Positions 47,872 through 56,734 of a stretch of 64,000 nt of DNA are shown here, piece by piece. The DNA is from Flavobacterium sp. N2038. GTDB lineage: Bacteria; Bacteroidota; Bacteroidia; Flavobacteriales; Flavobacteriaceae. Location of the stretch: positions 2,294,001-2,358,000 of the forward strand of contig NZ_CP110001.1 in the NCBI RefSeq assembly GCF_025947185.1, in the 5' to 3' direction. The notes under the pieces were generated by a model. It was not told the DNA's origin. It saw nothing but the letters and a program-made list of their open reading frames with translations, and did not search any database. Made by a program: the position numbers and the translations under genes. Within the stretch, counting starts at the first letter, position 1, and each line of letters opens with the position of its first letter.

Positions 47872-50110
47872 TCTTTAATTTTGAACTATTGTAAAATGAT
47901 AGTATAATCTGGTTCGTATGGTGTTGATTATCATCGTGATTTTTTACAATTCCTGATTCATTAAACAAGAATTCTTTAATTTTAAAACTTCGTTTATTTT
48001 TCACTGTGTTTAAAAACATTTTTAGAGATAATAAATTTTCCAGATTCACCAGTAACTGGTTATCAGACTCAATAAACATAACATATTGCGGTATTTTTTT
48101 TTCATTTCTAAATAATCGAAAATCTTGAATCAATTCATAATCCGTTTTATTTTTATCAAAAAACATAGCAATATCTGATTCTTTTAGATTCCAGACAGCC
48201 GGAAATAAAATCAGATTTTCATATTCAATTCGTGGAATAAACTCATAATCATTAGCAAATGGACCTAAATTCATTCCTATGCCTGATCTTTTGTTTTGTG
48301 ACTGCATGTCGGATAAAAAATGGTAAATTGGCAAAGAACCTGATGTGTAATTATGTGAATTTGAAAGGCGGGGAAGAACTTCTCTGTTATGATTTACGGA
48401 TCGTAAATAAATGTCTTTCTGGTTTTTTACAGAAATGTACAAATCGTTGATTTTTAACTGATTTTCAATAGCTAAAGTAGATTTTGATAGATATGGAATT
48501 TCAAATTCTCTAAAATGAGGACGAAGTAAAACATTGCCTACTCTTGAGTCTGGCAAATGATTAATTTCTGCAATAATCTTGGTCTCATTCATCTCTTTCT
48601 CTAAATTAGTTATACTTAGTGTATGCTCTTTTAGAGTTGCATCACCATGGCAAAAACGACCCAAAAGATTTGCTGCACTTGAATTTCCGGCATCGCTTAC
48701 AATTATTTTCTCTTCACCATTAATGATTACAATTTCTATCATGCTTGATATTGTATCCGGCAAATCTGTCCAGTTTTCTTCCAATTCTTCAAAATCCTTA
48801 TCACTAAGTATTATGCTAAAGGTTTTGTTAACAAAAGCTTCCGTAATTTTTTTATGAAAGATTGAATTTGCTTTAGACCATTGAATTTGTTTAAGGGAAT
48901 TTAGATCTTCTTTTGAGTGAAACATTAAATCATCTATTAATGGGTTACTGTCTAAAATTTCCTGATTTTGGATATAACCAATTCCCATTTCTACATCTAA
49001 TGCTTTTGCTAACGAAATCTCTCGATCTTCAAAACGTTCATAAAAGGCATCTTTAAATTTATGTAATGAAGTTTCTTTTGGAGGTGAAGTAAGCTTATTG
49101 AATATAGACATTCCTCGCTTTACCGAATCAACTATAGAATTGCTAAGTAAGTTTGATGTTGTACTTAATGTTACGTCTGTCTGAAATAAAAACTTAATGT
49201 CAAAATCAGTTCCCAGTTCTTTTATAGAGTTACTGATGTCAATATATTTCTTTGGATTGTTTCCTATTCTATTATCCATTTCTGATAAACTAGCTTCTAT
49301 ATAATTTATCAGGTTTATCAATTCATCAGTATTTTTTATTTTTAATAAAACACTTTTAATATGGTCTAAAAATTCAATTCCGGTAGCAGATGGTTCAAGC
49401 TCACTTATTAAGATTTGGCTGGAAATTAATTCATCAACAAAACAATTCACTTCTTCAAAAGAATTTTCATCGTCTACCAATAAATCAATGATATCTTTCA
49501 TTAACATTCCTTTTTCAGTAGCTTTTAGAATTTTTTGAAGATAGACCGAATCATCAACAGCCATCATATTGTGTTGTCTTATACTGTTAATATATTCAAA
49601 TTCAACGTATCGAAGGTGTTTTCCAGACTTATAAATGCTTGTATTTGGGAAAAATAATATTTGTTTTTTTATATTTTCAATTTTTACAAGATCCTGAGAC
49701 AACGCTACGAGGTAATTCATATCTAACCTGGTATGCCTTCTATTATTAGAGATATTATCAAGTCTAATTTTTGTAACACTATCAATTGTACCCATACTGC
49801 ATCCGGCAAATACCCCAAAAGGTGTTGCTCTTGACGACATTCTGGACACATATTTAAGTAAAGAATATTTTAGTCTTTCAATTTTATTGGGATCTTCAAT
49901 TTTATTATTTAGCCATTTTTCTAATTCATTAAATAAAATTGGTGTGGCTAAAAAGACAGCTTCCTTTATTTCAGCTCTGTCAAAGAGTTTTTTAAATTCA
50001 TCGTCAGATATATTTTGCTGTGAAGTTAGTTCTTCAAAGAAGTTAAAAGGTAAAAGCGGTGCTCTGAGAACGAAATTTGGAAATGATTTGTATGTGTTTT
50101 TTTTTGACAT
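47864..50110 (-). CDS. split LanB, N-terminal tRNA-Glu-dependent glutamylation protein (lantibiotic dehydratase)
   Basis: A 748-aa Lant_dehydr_N protein that transfers glutamate from Glu-tRNA to Ser and Thr of the precursor. The beginning FPNFVLRAPLLPFNFFEEL is typical, followed by LKYVSRMSSRATPFGVFAGC (about residue 90), the family's most conserved block, RRHTRLDMNYLVAL, and later LRPHFREFEIPY and NSHNYTSGSLPIYHFLSDMQ. The elimination domain is absent and is encoded next. It needs Glu-tRNA and the leader peptide by family knowledge. It lies 7 bp after LanC's stop codon. It is cytoplasmic or membrane-associated. Confidence 0.92.
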   Translation of the reverse strand: MSKKNTYKSFPNFVLRAPLLPFNFFEELTSQQNISDDEFKKLFDRAEIKEAVFLATPILFNELEKWLNNKIEDPNKIERLKYSLLKYVSRMSSRATPFGVFAGCSMGTIDSVTKIRLDNISNNRRHTRLDMNYLVALSQDLVKIENIKKQILFFPNTSIYKSGKHLRYVEFEYINSIRQHNMMAVDDSVYLQKILKATEKGMLMKDIIDLLVDDENSFEEVNCFVDELISSQILISELEPSATGIEFLDHIKSVLLKIKNTDELINLINYIEASLSEMDNRIGNNPKKYIDISNSIKELGTDFDIKFLFQTDVTLSTTSNLLSNSIVDSVKRGMSIFNKLTSPPKETSLHKFKDAFYERFEDREISLAKALDVEMGIGYIQNQEILDSNPLIDDLMFHSKEDLNSLKQIQWSKANSIFHKKITEAFVNKTFSIILSDKDFEELEENWTDLPDTISSMIEIVIINGEEKIIVSDAGNSSAANLLGRFCHGDATLKEHTLSITNLEKEMNETKIIAEINHLPDSRVGNVLLRPHFREFEIPYLSKSTLAIENQLKINDLYISVKNQKDIYLRSVNHNREVLPRLSNSHNYTSGSLPIYHFLSDMQSQNKRSGIGMNLGPFANDYEFIPRIEYENLILFPAVWNLKESDIAMFFDKNKTDYELIQDFRLFRNEKKIPQYVMFIESDNQLLVNLENLLSLKMFLNTVKNKRSFKIKEFLFNESGIVKNHDDNQHHTNQIILSFYNSSKLKND

Positions 50111-50117
50111 TTTTGCG

Positions 50118-51356
50118 TTAGTTATTATTTACATCTAATAAGAATAAATTATCCCATCCGCAATCATCAAATTCCAGTAAATAGTCTATTAGAACCATAC
50201 CAATTCCAATTACTCCGTCCAACAATCCTATTGAATCAATATAGGTTCCGTTTCCCTGATATTTTTGATAGCCGGCAATACCTTTTTCATTTTCTCCAAA
50301 TTTCAAAACTGCAGAGGTTAATTTCTCATATTCGTGATAAAACTTCTCATCTTTAGAAATTAAATACCATTTTTTATGAATATATGCTATGCTTGAGAGG
50401 CCATGACAAAAGCAGGCATCATAACCATTTGAACTTGAAAACATCTTTTCAAAAGTATTTCTGTGCAAATTTTTGTATGCTAAAGCCAATGCCTTTTCTT
50501 TTAGTGCTTTATCATTTAGAATATACGCCGCTTTATAAAGACCTAAAGAAATGGTCTGATCTCCGTAACACCAGCCAAGAGTGGTGTTATAAACGGCAGT
50601 TATTTTGTTTGTTGCGATACTTGGAAATTGGGATAAATTATTCTCATTGTTGTTTTCAAATTCTAAAACACAAGTAACACTTTTGTTTAATGCTTCCCAG
50701 ACTAAATTATTTTGAGGGATTTGTTCTAAAAATTTTGAAAAAATAATCATATAAGAAATATGTCCATGCGCTAATCCACAATTTGTTACATGAGTATCTT
50801 CGGTTGTATTATAAAGATCTTTGACGCTATTGGTTTTTTCAATATCAGCTAAAACAATAGTAGCAAGTATTTCAAATAGCTGGATAAGTTTCTCTTTAAA
50901 CGGGAAGTTTTTGTCAGTAGTAAGTCTTTCAATTAAATAAAAGGCAGCACCAAATGAACCGTGTAAGAAATCAATGTCCTCAATAATTCTGGTGTGATTA
51001 ATATAATAATCTGCAACTGCCTCATCAATAGTTAAAAGGGCATCTTCAACGTCAATTAACGATTCAGAATTTAAAACACCTTTATTTTTAATAAAGCTAA
51101 ATACATGTGCAACTCCAACTAATCCATTACAATAAGATAATGGTACATCAGTTTCATTGATAATTTCGATAGTTTTCGAAATTATATCATGAATTTTGGT
51201 TAGATATTCCTCCTCATTGGTTAATTTGTATTGCAGATAATAAAACATAGGTAATGATCCTATTCCATTGCATAATGAAATATTAGAATTATGCTCCATA
51301 TTTAAATCAATGCAATCGCTTATCACATTAATTTTATTAATTATTTGATGCTTCAT
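50118..51356 (-). CDS. lanthionine synthetase C family protein (LanC cyclase)
   Basis: A 412-aa zinc-dependent cyclase that adds cysteine thiols to dehydrated residues to form lanthionine or methyllanthionine rings. The alpha/alpha toroid repeats are visible (LCNGIGSLPMFYYLQYKL, LSYCNGLVGVAHVFSFI, LHGSFGAAFYLIERL, GLAHGHISYMIIFSKFL, GLLDGVIGIGMVLIDYL). The zinc ligands Cys263 (GWCYGD), Cys317 and His318 (CFCHG) are all present, and a catalytic-type His (AHGH, about 197-199) is too. It follows the precursor gene after a terminator-like hairpin and precedes lanB. Confidence 0.94.
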   Translation of the reverse strand: MKHQIINKINVISDCIDLNMEHNSNISLCNGIGSLPMFYYLQYKLTNEEEYLTKIHDIISKTIEIINETDVPLSYCNGLVGVAHVFSFIKNKGVLNSESLIDVEDALLTIDEAVADYYINHTRIIEDIDFLHGSFGAAFYLIERLTTDKNFPFKEKLIQLFEILATIVLADIEKTNSVKDLYNTTEDTHVTNCGLAHGHISYMIIFSKFLEQIPQNNLVWEALNKSVTCVLEFENNNENNLSQFPSIATNKITAVYNTTLGWCYGDQTISLGLYKAAYILNDKALKEKALALAYKNLHRNTFEKMFSSSNGYDACFCHGLSSIAYIHKKWYLISKDEKFYHEYEKLTSAVLKFGENEKGIAGYQKYQGNGTYIDSIGLLDGVIGIGMVLIDYLLEFDDCGWDNLFLLDVNNN

Positions 51357-51444
51357 TACTTAAAAAAAATTGAAAACGGAATAAATAATATTGTTTGAAA
51401 AGTAAATTATGGGAGTATATATTTATAAAGCAATGTTCTATTAA

Positions 51445-51480
51445 AAAAAGTAATGAGGTAATAAAACCTCATTACTTTTT
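51445..51480 (-). terminator. hairpin terminator or attenuator between precursor and lanC
   Basis: Perfect 15-bp stem AAAAAGTAATGAGGT / ACCTCATTACTTTTT with a 6-nt loop; on the minus strand it ends in a T-run. It lies 39 bp after the precursor stop codon and 89 bp before the lanC start. Partial read-through would give more precursor than enzyme mRNA, a common RiPP arrangement. Confidence 0.88.
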
Positions 51481-51518
51481 AAATGTCCAGAATTATAAAT
51501 ACTATTTATTAATGCTTA

Positions 51519-51719
51519 CTATCTAGGATTAGGGCATTGGTAACAAGTATTTTGATCATTATTTTTAGTCTCACAACTAATCTGAAAAGTGTTGTCATTA
51601 GATGTACACCAGCCACATGTAAAATTATGCTTTGTACTGTCACCAGTGTAACCACCTCCAACTACTGCTTTTGCCTGAGCGTTTGTCAAACGAGAAATCT
51701 TCATTTTGTTTAATTTCAT
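51519..51719 (-). CDS. class I lanthipeptide precursor with GG-type leader
   Basis: A 66-aa ribosomal precursor. The leader, about residues 1-23, is MKLNKMKISRLTNAQAKAVV followed by GGG; it resembles Bacteroidota GG leaders (KMKISRLT ... VVGGG). The core (about 43 residues, from YTGDSTKHNF) has five Cys at core positions 12, 15, 26, 36 and 39, and ten Ser/Thr. Local patterns TCGWCTS, ISCET and NTCYQC would suit several small thioether rings. Leader removal after the Gly motif is expected by a C39-type peptidase. The gene is 34 bp downstream of the S41 peptidase and followed by a hairpin. The ring pattern and activity cannot be predicted. Confidence 0.9.
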   Translation of the reverse strand: MKLNKMKISRLTNAQAKAVVGGGYTGDSTKHNFTCGWCTSNDNTFQISCETKNNDQNTCYQCPNPR

Positions 51720-51753
51720 TGTTATTATATTTAAGGATTAATATTAATTAGTT

Positions 51754-53430
51754 TTATTTCTGAACAAATTCTAACGCTTTTTCGAGAATTTCGTCTCTTC
51801 CTTCCTGAATACCTTTAATAGTGGGACGCACAACAACGTCAATTTTTATCCCCACTCTTTGGGTTTCGCTTTCGTCCGGATAAAATACACCTAGTCCGGT
51901 AATGACTGATTTGTAGCCTAAAAATTCGTTATGGGAAACATTACCATCTGCCCCGGAAGTCTGGGTGCCTATTGTTGTTACATTATCTCCTGTCTGTAGT
52001 AACATAGTCGCATATTCACTTGAACTTTGAGTACTTTCATTAACTAAAACAACGACTTTACCAGCATAATAGTCATTGCTTTTGGGTGGAATTGTTTCGG
52101 TTGGTTTCCAAATAAACCTTCCTGGATAAGAAAGATCTGGTTTTATCAATTTTGCATACTCTTTTTTAGTTTGAATCAATCTTCTTGCGATCATATAGGG
52201 AGTAAACTTCATGTATTCTCTATAATCAATTATAATTGCTTTTGTTGATTTAAGATCTGACATCATTTTATCAACATCCTTCATTTCTAAATAACTCATA
52301 TCAACATAGCCGATATTATGATCTAAAATTTTATATTTTTCTTTATTTTTAGGGAATGGACCTCTCAAATTCTTTATATCATAGCGTCCGAAATTTTTAA
52401 CAATTTCGTTATCTCCACGTTTAATATTTAGCTTTATAGAGTCCGTAGCTCCAGCCGTTGCAAAAAATCCATTGTGAGTATCCTGCACCTTTTTGTTTGA
52501 TCCTCTATTGTAGATTTTATTTACTGCAATTAATTTACCTACATCTATTCCTCCTGCTTTTTCTATTACATCTCCAATTTTTAAATCATTTAATTTTGCT
52601 AAGGAATCTTTATAAAAACCAGTAATTACCAATTTATCTTCTACCATATTAAAATATGCCGGACTGTACTTTCTTCCAAAGTAATCCTCTATAGGGTCTG
52701 TGTATAAAGTTGCATGCGAGTCGTTAACCTTGACAACTGTTTCCAGCATTGCTAAATGATATTCAGTTTTGTTTTTTGAGTTTTTGAATTTAGGAATCAT
52801 TTTTTGCAGTACATCATCCCAATTTTCATCAGTCTTATATTTATAAGGATAAAAATATTCAACAACATTCCAATATCTAAACAAACTTAACAATCGATGA
52901 TTTTCATCTGGAAATTCAAAATTCTCATATTGTAGCTCATTGATTATTTCTACATTACCAGCGTTTGCTGTAGAGACATAATGATTTTTTCCCTGAAATC
53001 GATTGTCTTCTATTTGCTTTAATTTTTTTGAAAGGTCATTAGAAAATACCTCAGTATTTTGTGTCCAGGAAAGATTGAAATTTTTATCAAAATATTCTTT
53101 TGACTTAGCATCTTTACAGGAACTGCAAGTTTTGATTTCTCCCAGAGAGTCAATCCAGTCTAAGTAGATTTTAGATATAGCCTCGTTAGTTGTTGCTTTT
53201 TCAATTTTAGGAATAATAGTCAATAATTGTTCATCCCAGTTAAAATTTCCTTTGGCAACATTAGGATGATAGTATTTAAGAAATCCCCATACTTTACAAA
53301 GATTAGATAAGTTTTTTGTTTCATTTTTATCGAACACTGAAGATTCGATATCCTGACTATTTACAAAATGCAGATTGCAAATCAAGGTAACTAGTAACAG
53401 GATATATTTTTTTTTAAAAACTTGCTGCAT
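51754..53430 (-). CDS. exported S41-family peptidase with PDZ domain
   Basis: A 558-aa periplasmic or secreted serine peptidase; signal peptide MQQVFKKKYILLLVTLICNL ending near VNSQ. The N-terminal domain (LCKVWGFLKYYHPNVAKGNF, about 44-63, and LFRYWNVVEYFYPYKYKTDE, about 183-202) is typical of a Bacteroidota S41 subgroup. A PDZ-like region follows (VITGFYKDSLAKLNDLKIGD, about 268-287), then the S41 core with VVVLVNESTQSSSEYATMLL, where the nucleophile is among Ser469-471, and GTQTSGADGNVS. No CtpA-like Lys position is certain. It is the first gene of the lanthipeptide operon. A role in leader trimming, maturation or self-protection is inference. Confidence 0.88.
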   Translation of the reverse strand: MQQVFKKKYILLLVTLICNLHFVNSQDIESSVFDKNETKNLSNLCKVWGFLKYYHPNVAKGNFNWDEQLLTIIPKIEKATTNEAISKIYLDWIDSLGEIKTCSSCKDAKSKEYFDKNFNLSWTQNTEVFSNDLSKKLKQIEDNRFQGKNHYVSTANAGNVEIINELQYENFEFPDENHRLLSLFRYWNVVEYFYPYKYKTDENWDDVLQKMIPKFKNSKNKTEYHLAMLETVVKVNDSHATLYTDPIEDYFGRKYSPAYFNMVEDKLVITGFYKDSLAKLNDLKIGDVIEKAGGIDVGKLIAVNKIYNRGSNKKVQDTHNGFFATAGATDSIKLNIKRGDNEIVKNFGRYDIKNLRGPFPKNKEKYKILDHNIGYVDMSYLEMKDVDKMMSDLKSTKAIIIDYREYMKFTPYMIARRLIQTKKEYAKLIKPDLSYPGRFIWKPTETIPPKSNDYYAGKVVVLVNESTQSSSEYATMLLQTGDNVTTIGTQTSGADGNVSHNEFLGYKSVITGLGVFYPDESETQRVGIKIDVVVRPTIKGIQEGRDEILEKALEFVQK

Positions 53431-53823
53431 AGACCTAATTAGTAATTGGAGATGTGAATATTTTTTTCAAAAGTATTTATTGTGTAATCAAAAACTTACC
53501 TATAAATATGCAGATTTTAGTACTAAATTATCCAGATGTAATTGCTAAATTGTTTTTGTACAATGATAAAAAGTGCTAAAAATGCAGATTTACTCTTAAA
53601 AAACAATTGAAATCTATCTTTTGGGTAACATTGTATGCTTTAGAGATAATATAAGATTAATATATAGATGAAAAGCGAAAGATATTTGCCGCTTAATTAA
53701 TTTTTATAGATCGATATACTTGTATGCAACAACTATAAGTAAACTCTCATTGATAATACAAGATTTCTTATCTAAGATTAATTAACTGACTTATATGAAG
53801 ATGAAGTTTTTTTAGTTTCCCGT
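53431..53823. promoter_or_regulatory. divergent intergenic region of the lanthipeptide locus
   Basis: 393 bp without a gene between the minus-strand lan operon and the plus-strand glycosyltransferase genes. On the minus strand 53468-53475 reads TACTTTTG, a good -7 element 38 bp before the S41 ATG; a TTG exists but at only 13-bp spacing. A short direct repeat ATGCAGATTTTAG / ATGCAGATTTACT occurs near 53511 and 53581. No clear plus-strand promoter is seen. Confidence 0.45.
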
Positions 53824-55044
53824 ATGAAAAAAATAAGCTTAATTAATGTTTTTATTGGAGAAATCCCCTGGTTTTTTGCATTCTTCTTAAAGTCATGTGA
53901 GGCTAATCCAACTATAGATTTTTTTATTTTTACGGATCTTGCTATCGATTACCCAGTGGCTCATAATGTTAAAATTATTCCTTTTTCATTGGACGATTTT
54001 AATCAATTGGCAACAAAAAAACTTGGATTTGATATCGATGTAAAAAAGGGCTATAAACTTTGTGATTTTAGACCTGCTTTCGGGATTTTGTTTTCTGATT
54101 ATCTAACGGATTATGATTTTTGGGGTATTACGGATATCGATGTAATTTACGGGAGAATACGTGAATTTATTACCGATGAAGTTTTAGAGGAATATGATGT
54201 TATTTGTGTGCGACATGCTTTTATTACTGCTTGCTGCATGTTCTACAAAAACAATGCATATGTAAATAATTTATTTGCAAAAAGTAAAGATTATAAAATG
54301 ATTTTTACGTCACCTAAAAATTATGCCTTTGATGAAACCAATTTTGAAAATGCGAATAGTTTTCGTGAGATACATGATATTTTTAAAAAGAATTGTGAGA
54401 TAGAAAGCATTCAGCATGTAATTGTAAAAGAAGGAGATCTGGGAAATCTGAAAGCCCATTTCGATTTATTACTAATAGACGGAACTCCTGGAAAATTGAA
54501 ATGGGATAACGGTATCTTTTCCTACGATGGTAAGTTTGAATTTATGCTGTATCATTTATTATATTACAAATGCAATATTTTTGCTAATAACTCCTTAAAA
54601 TGGAGTCAGATACCGGATGTTTTCTACATCGATAAATTTGACTACAGAAAAAGCAATTCAGTTTGTACTCGTTTTAAAGTTTTTTATAATAACAATTTGA
54701 AACCATTTCTCTGGAATTTAGGAAAAAAAGCGGATTGTCTTTTATCCTATATCTTATTTAGGAAAAAAGTTAAAATGATGGAAACGGGAGATTATTATTA
54801 TCATTTAGATAAACAAAAATTAGTCATTGGAAGGCATGATAACGGAGTGAATTTCATGATCATAAAAGGCTCTTCAGTTATTACTATATATGAAATGACT
54901 TTTAATAAAAATTACTTTTTTAATATATACCATGGGCTGATGATAAAAATTGATAGAAATCAATCTGCCCCATATAATAAATTTGATATCGTGTGCAGTA
55001 CAGGTCACAGTAAGGCTTATGTTAAACTTGAGAAAACTGTTTAA
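53824..55044 (+). CDS. DUF6625-like putative glycosyltransferase
   Basis: A 406-aa cytoplasmic protein. Its N-terminal 290 residues look like a GT-A-type nucleotide-sugar fold: INVFIGEIPWFFAFFLKSCE, IDFFIFTD, CDFRPAFGILFSDYLTDYDF, and WGITDIDVIYG, a DxD-like motif near residue 102. It resembles the DUF6625 family. The last 90 residues are a separate region with no assignment. It is the first gene of a plus-strand group divergent from the lanthipeptide operon and is followed by another glycosyltransferase 150 bp later. Whether it modifies the peptide or a cell-surface glycan is not shown by the sequence. Confidence 0.65.
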   Translation: MKKISLINVFIGEIPWFFAFFLKSCEANPTIDFFIFTDLAIDYPVAHNVKIIPFSLDDFNQLATKKLGFDIDVKKGYKLCDFRPAFGILFSDYLTDYDFWGITDIDVIYGRIREFITDEVLEEYDVICVRHAFITACCMFYKNNAYVNNLFAKSKDYKMIFTSPKNYAFDETNFENANSFREIHDIFKKNCEIESIQHVIVKEGDLGNLKAHFDLLLIDGTPGKLKWDNGIFSYDGKFEFMLYHLLYYKCNIFANNSLKWSQIPDVFYIDKFDYRKSNSVCTRFKVFYNNNLKPFLWNLGKKADCLLSYILFRKKVKMMETGDYYYHLDKQKLVIGRHDNGVNFMIIKGSSVITIYEMTFNKNYFFNIYHGLMIKIDRNQSAPYNKFDIVCSTGHSKAYVKLEKTV

Positions 55045-55196
55045 AATTGATTTTTTTATTGTAATCAATTGAAATGTAAAGTAAACGGGTGCACTTATTT
55101 GAGAAACATGTTGCTCTAGAACGTTCGATAAATGATTTATTCATTCATTCATTAAAAATAACTAATACTAATCTTTACCTAAATACAATTCTTTTT

Positions 55197-56138
55197 ATGA
55201 AAATACTCCTTGTAGGACCCGGAATCATGCCAATTCCATCAGACGGCTGGGGTGCTGTTGAAACCCTTATCTGGAACCAAAAAATATATTGTGAGGCACT
55301 TGGTCATAAAGTAGATATTTTAAACAAAAGAGGATTGGTTGCTGCATTATTCGCAAAACCCTGGAGTTATGATATTGTTCATGTTCATTTTGATCCATTG
55401 GCGAAATTTTGGAACACACTTTCGGTTCGTTTAAATTTTAAATTAATTGTTACAAGTCATTATGGCTATGCCGCTTACCCTGAAAAATGGCATTATGGTT
55501 ATCAAAATATTTTTAAGGTTTTAATGAAAAGTGAAAGATTAATGGTTTTAAGCGAAGATATATTAAACGTCTTTAGAAGAAATGGATATAAAGGAAAGAT
55601 TGATGTACTTTCTAATGGAGTTGAAATTCAGCAATTTGTTTTTAATAAATCAGCCTTGTTAAAGAAAGCAATTTGTTTAGGTCGAATGGAAAAAAGAAAA
55701 AGACAAGTAGAAGTAGCCCAAAAAATTTCAGAAAAAAGAAATTTAGTTTGTGATTTTGTCGGACCACTAAACTCCCTTGTGTTTAAAACAGGCAATCAAT
55801 ACGTCAATTATTTAGGGGAATGGGATAGGGCTACAGTTCATAAAAATCTAACAAATTATTCCTGTTTAATTTTATTTAGCGATGGAGAAGCGCACCCCTT
55901 AGTCATAGTAGAAGCTATGGCTGCCGGACTATCTCTTGTCATTTCAAAAGAAGCCTCTGCCAACTTAGATCTGAATCTCCCTTGGATATATTTATGCGAT
56001 ACTGTTGATGAAGTTGCGGAATATGCAGAAAAAGCAATAACCGAAAACGATCTATATCGGGCGCAAATACGAAAGTATGCCGAAGAAAATTTTGATTACG
56101 CAGTTATCGCTCAGAAATACATTCAAATAATTAGTTAG
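55197..56138 (+). CDS. glycosyltransferase family 4 (GT-B)
   Basis: A 313-aa GT-B glycosyltransferase. The N-terminal half has MKILLVGPGIMPIPSDGWGA and VETLIWN, the acceptor-side Rossmann domain of GT4 enzymes; the C-terminal half has KAICLGRMEKRKRQVEVAQK and the nucleotide-sugar site EAHPLVIVEAMAAGLSLVIS with the EX7E motif. It transfers a sugar from an NDP-donor. ATG 55197 is chosen because the GT4 motif starts there; an upstream GTG at 55089 adds 36 unrelated residues. Its neighbours are the DUF6625-like gene and the C39 peptidase ORF. Confidence 0.87.
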   Translation: MKILLVGPGIMPIPSDGWGAVETLIWNQKIYCEALGHKVDILNKRGLVAALFAKPWSYDIVHVHFDPLAKFWNTLSVRLNFKLIVTSHYGYAAYPEKWHYGYQNIFKVLMKSERLMVLSEDILNVFRRNGYKGKIDVLSNGVEIQQFVFNKSALLKKAICLGRMEKRKRQVEVAQKISEKRNLVCDFVGPLNSLVFKTGNQYVNYLGEWDRATVHKNLTNYSCLILFSDGEAHPLVIVEAMAAGLSLVISKEASANLDLNLPWIYLCDTVDEVAEYAEKAITENDLYRAQIRKYAEENFDYAVIAQKYIQIIS

Positions 56139-56217
56139 ATCTATAAAATATTTTCTGTCGAATAATTATGCTGCAATAAAATGCAAAAAACTCATTAAAA
56201 TTTAAGTAATAAAAAAA

Positions 56218-56706
56218 TTGACTTCTTTTCCTTTTTTCAAGCAGGCAGATCATAAAGATTGTGGGCCAACATGTCTCAAAATAATAGCTAAACATTACGG
56301 TAAAACTATCAATATTCAAGAGTTAAGGGATCTTAGCGAGACAACTCGTGACGGAAGTAATTTGCTCTTTTTGAGTGACGCAGCCGAGAAAATTGGTTTT
56401 AGAACTTTAGGAGCAATGCTCGATGCAGAAAATTTAAAAAAAGTTCCGTTGCCTTGTATCTTACATTGGAATAAAAATCATTATGTAGTCCTTTATAAAA
56501 TTAAAAGTGACAGATGTTACATTTCAGATCCCGCCTTTGGCCTAATCGAATACAACATGCCGGACTTTATTAAATTTTGGATCGGGAATAATGCTAATGA
56601 ATTAACTAAGGAAGGTGTAGCATTATTGATTGAAGCTACGCCTAAATTTTTCCAATCCGATTTTGATAAAGAAGATAAGAAAGGGATAGGATTCATTTTA
56701 AATTAA
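56218..56706 (+). CDS. stand-alone C39 peptidase, exporter-derived, non-ATG start
   Basis: 162 residues corresponding to the N-terminal C39 bacteriocin-processing domain of a peptidase-containing ABC transporter (PCAT). The active site is intact: Gln9, Cys15 (KDCGPTCL), His88 (NKNHYVVLYKI) and Asp104 (ISDPAFG). The chain stops after EDKKGIGFIL, exactly where the first transmembrane helix of a PCAT would follow; no ATPase or membrane part exists downstream. The start is problematic: in frame after the upstream stop (56203) the only candidate is TTG 56218, and no ATG is available. It could be a functional stand-alone leader peptidase for the GG leader nearby or a decayed PCAT relic. Confidence 0.75.
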   Translation: MTSFPFFKQADHKDCGPTCLKIIAKHYGKTINIQELRDLSETTRDGSNLLFLSDAAEKIGFRTLGAMLDAENLKKVPLPCILHWNKNHYVVLYKIKSDRCYISDPAFGLIEYNMPDFIKFWIGNNANELTKEGVALLIEATPKFFQSDFDKEDKKGIGFILN

Positions 56707-56734
56707 CAAAGTAAAAATGAGATTGTAAACCATT

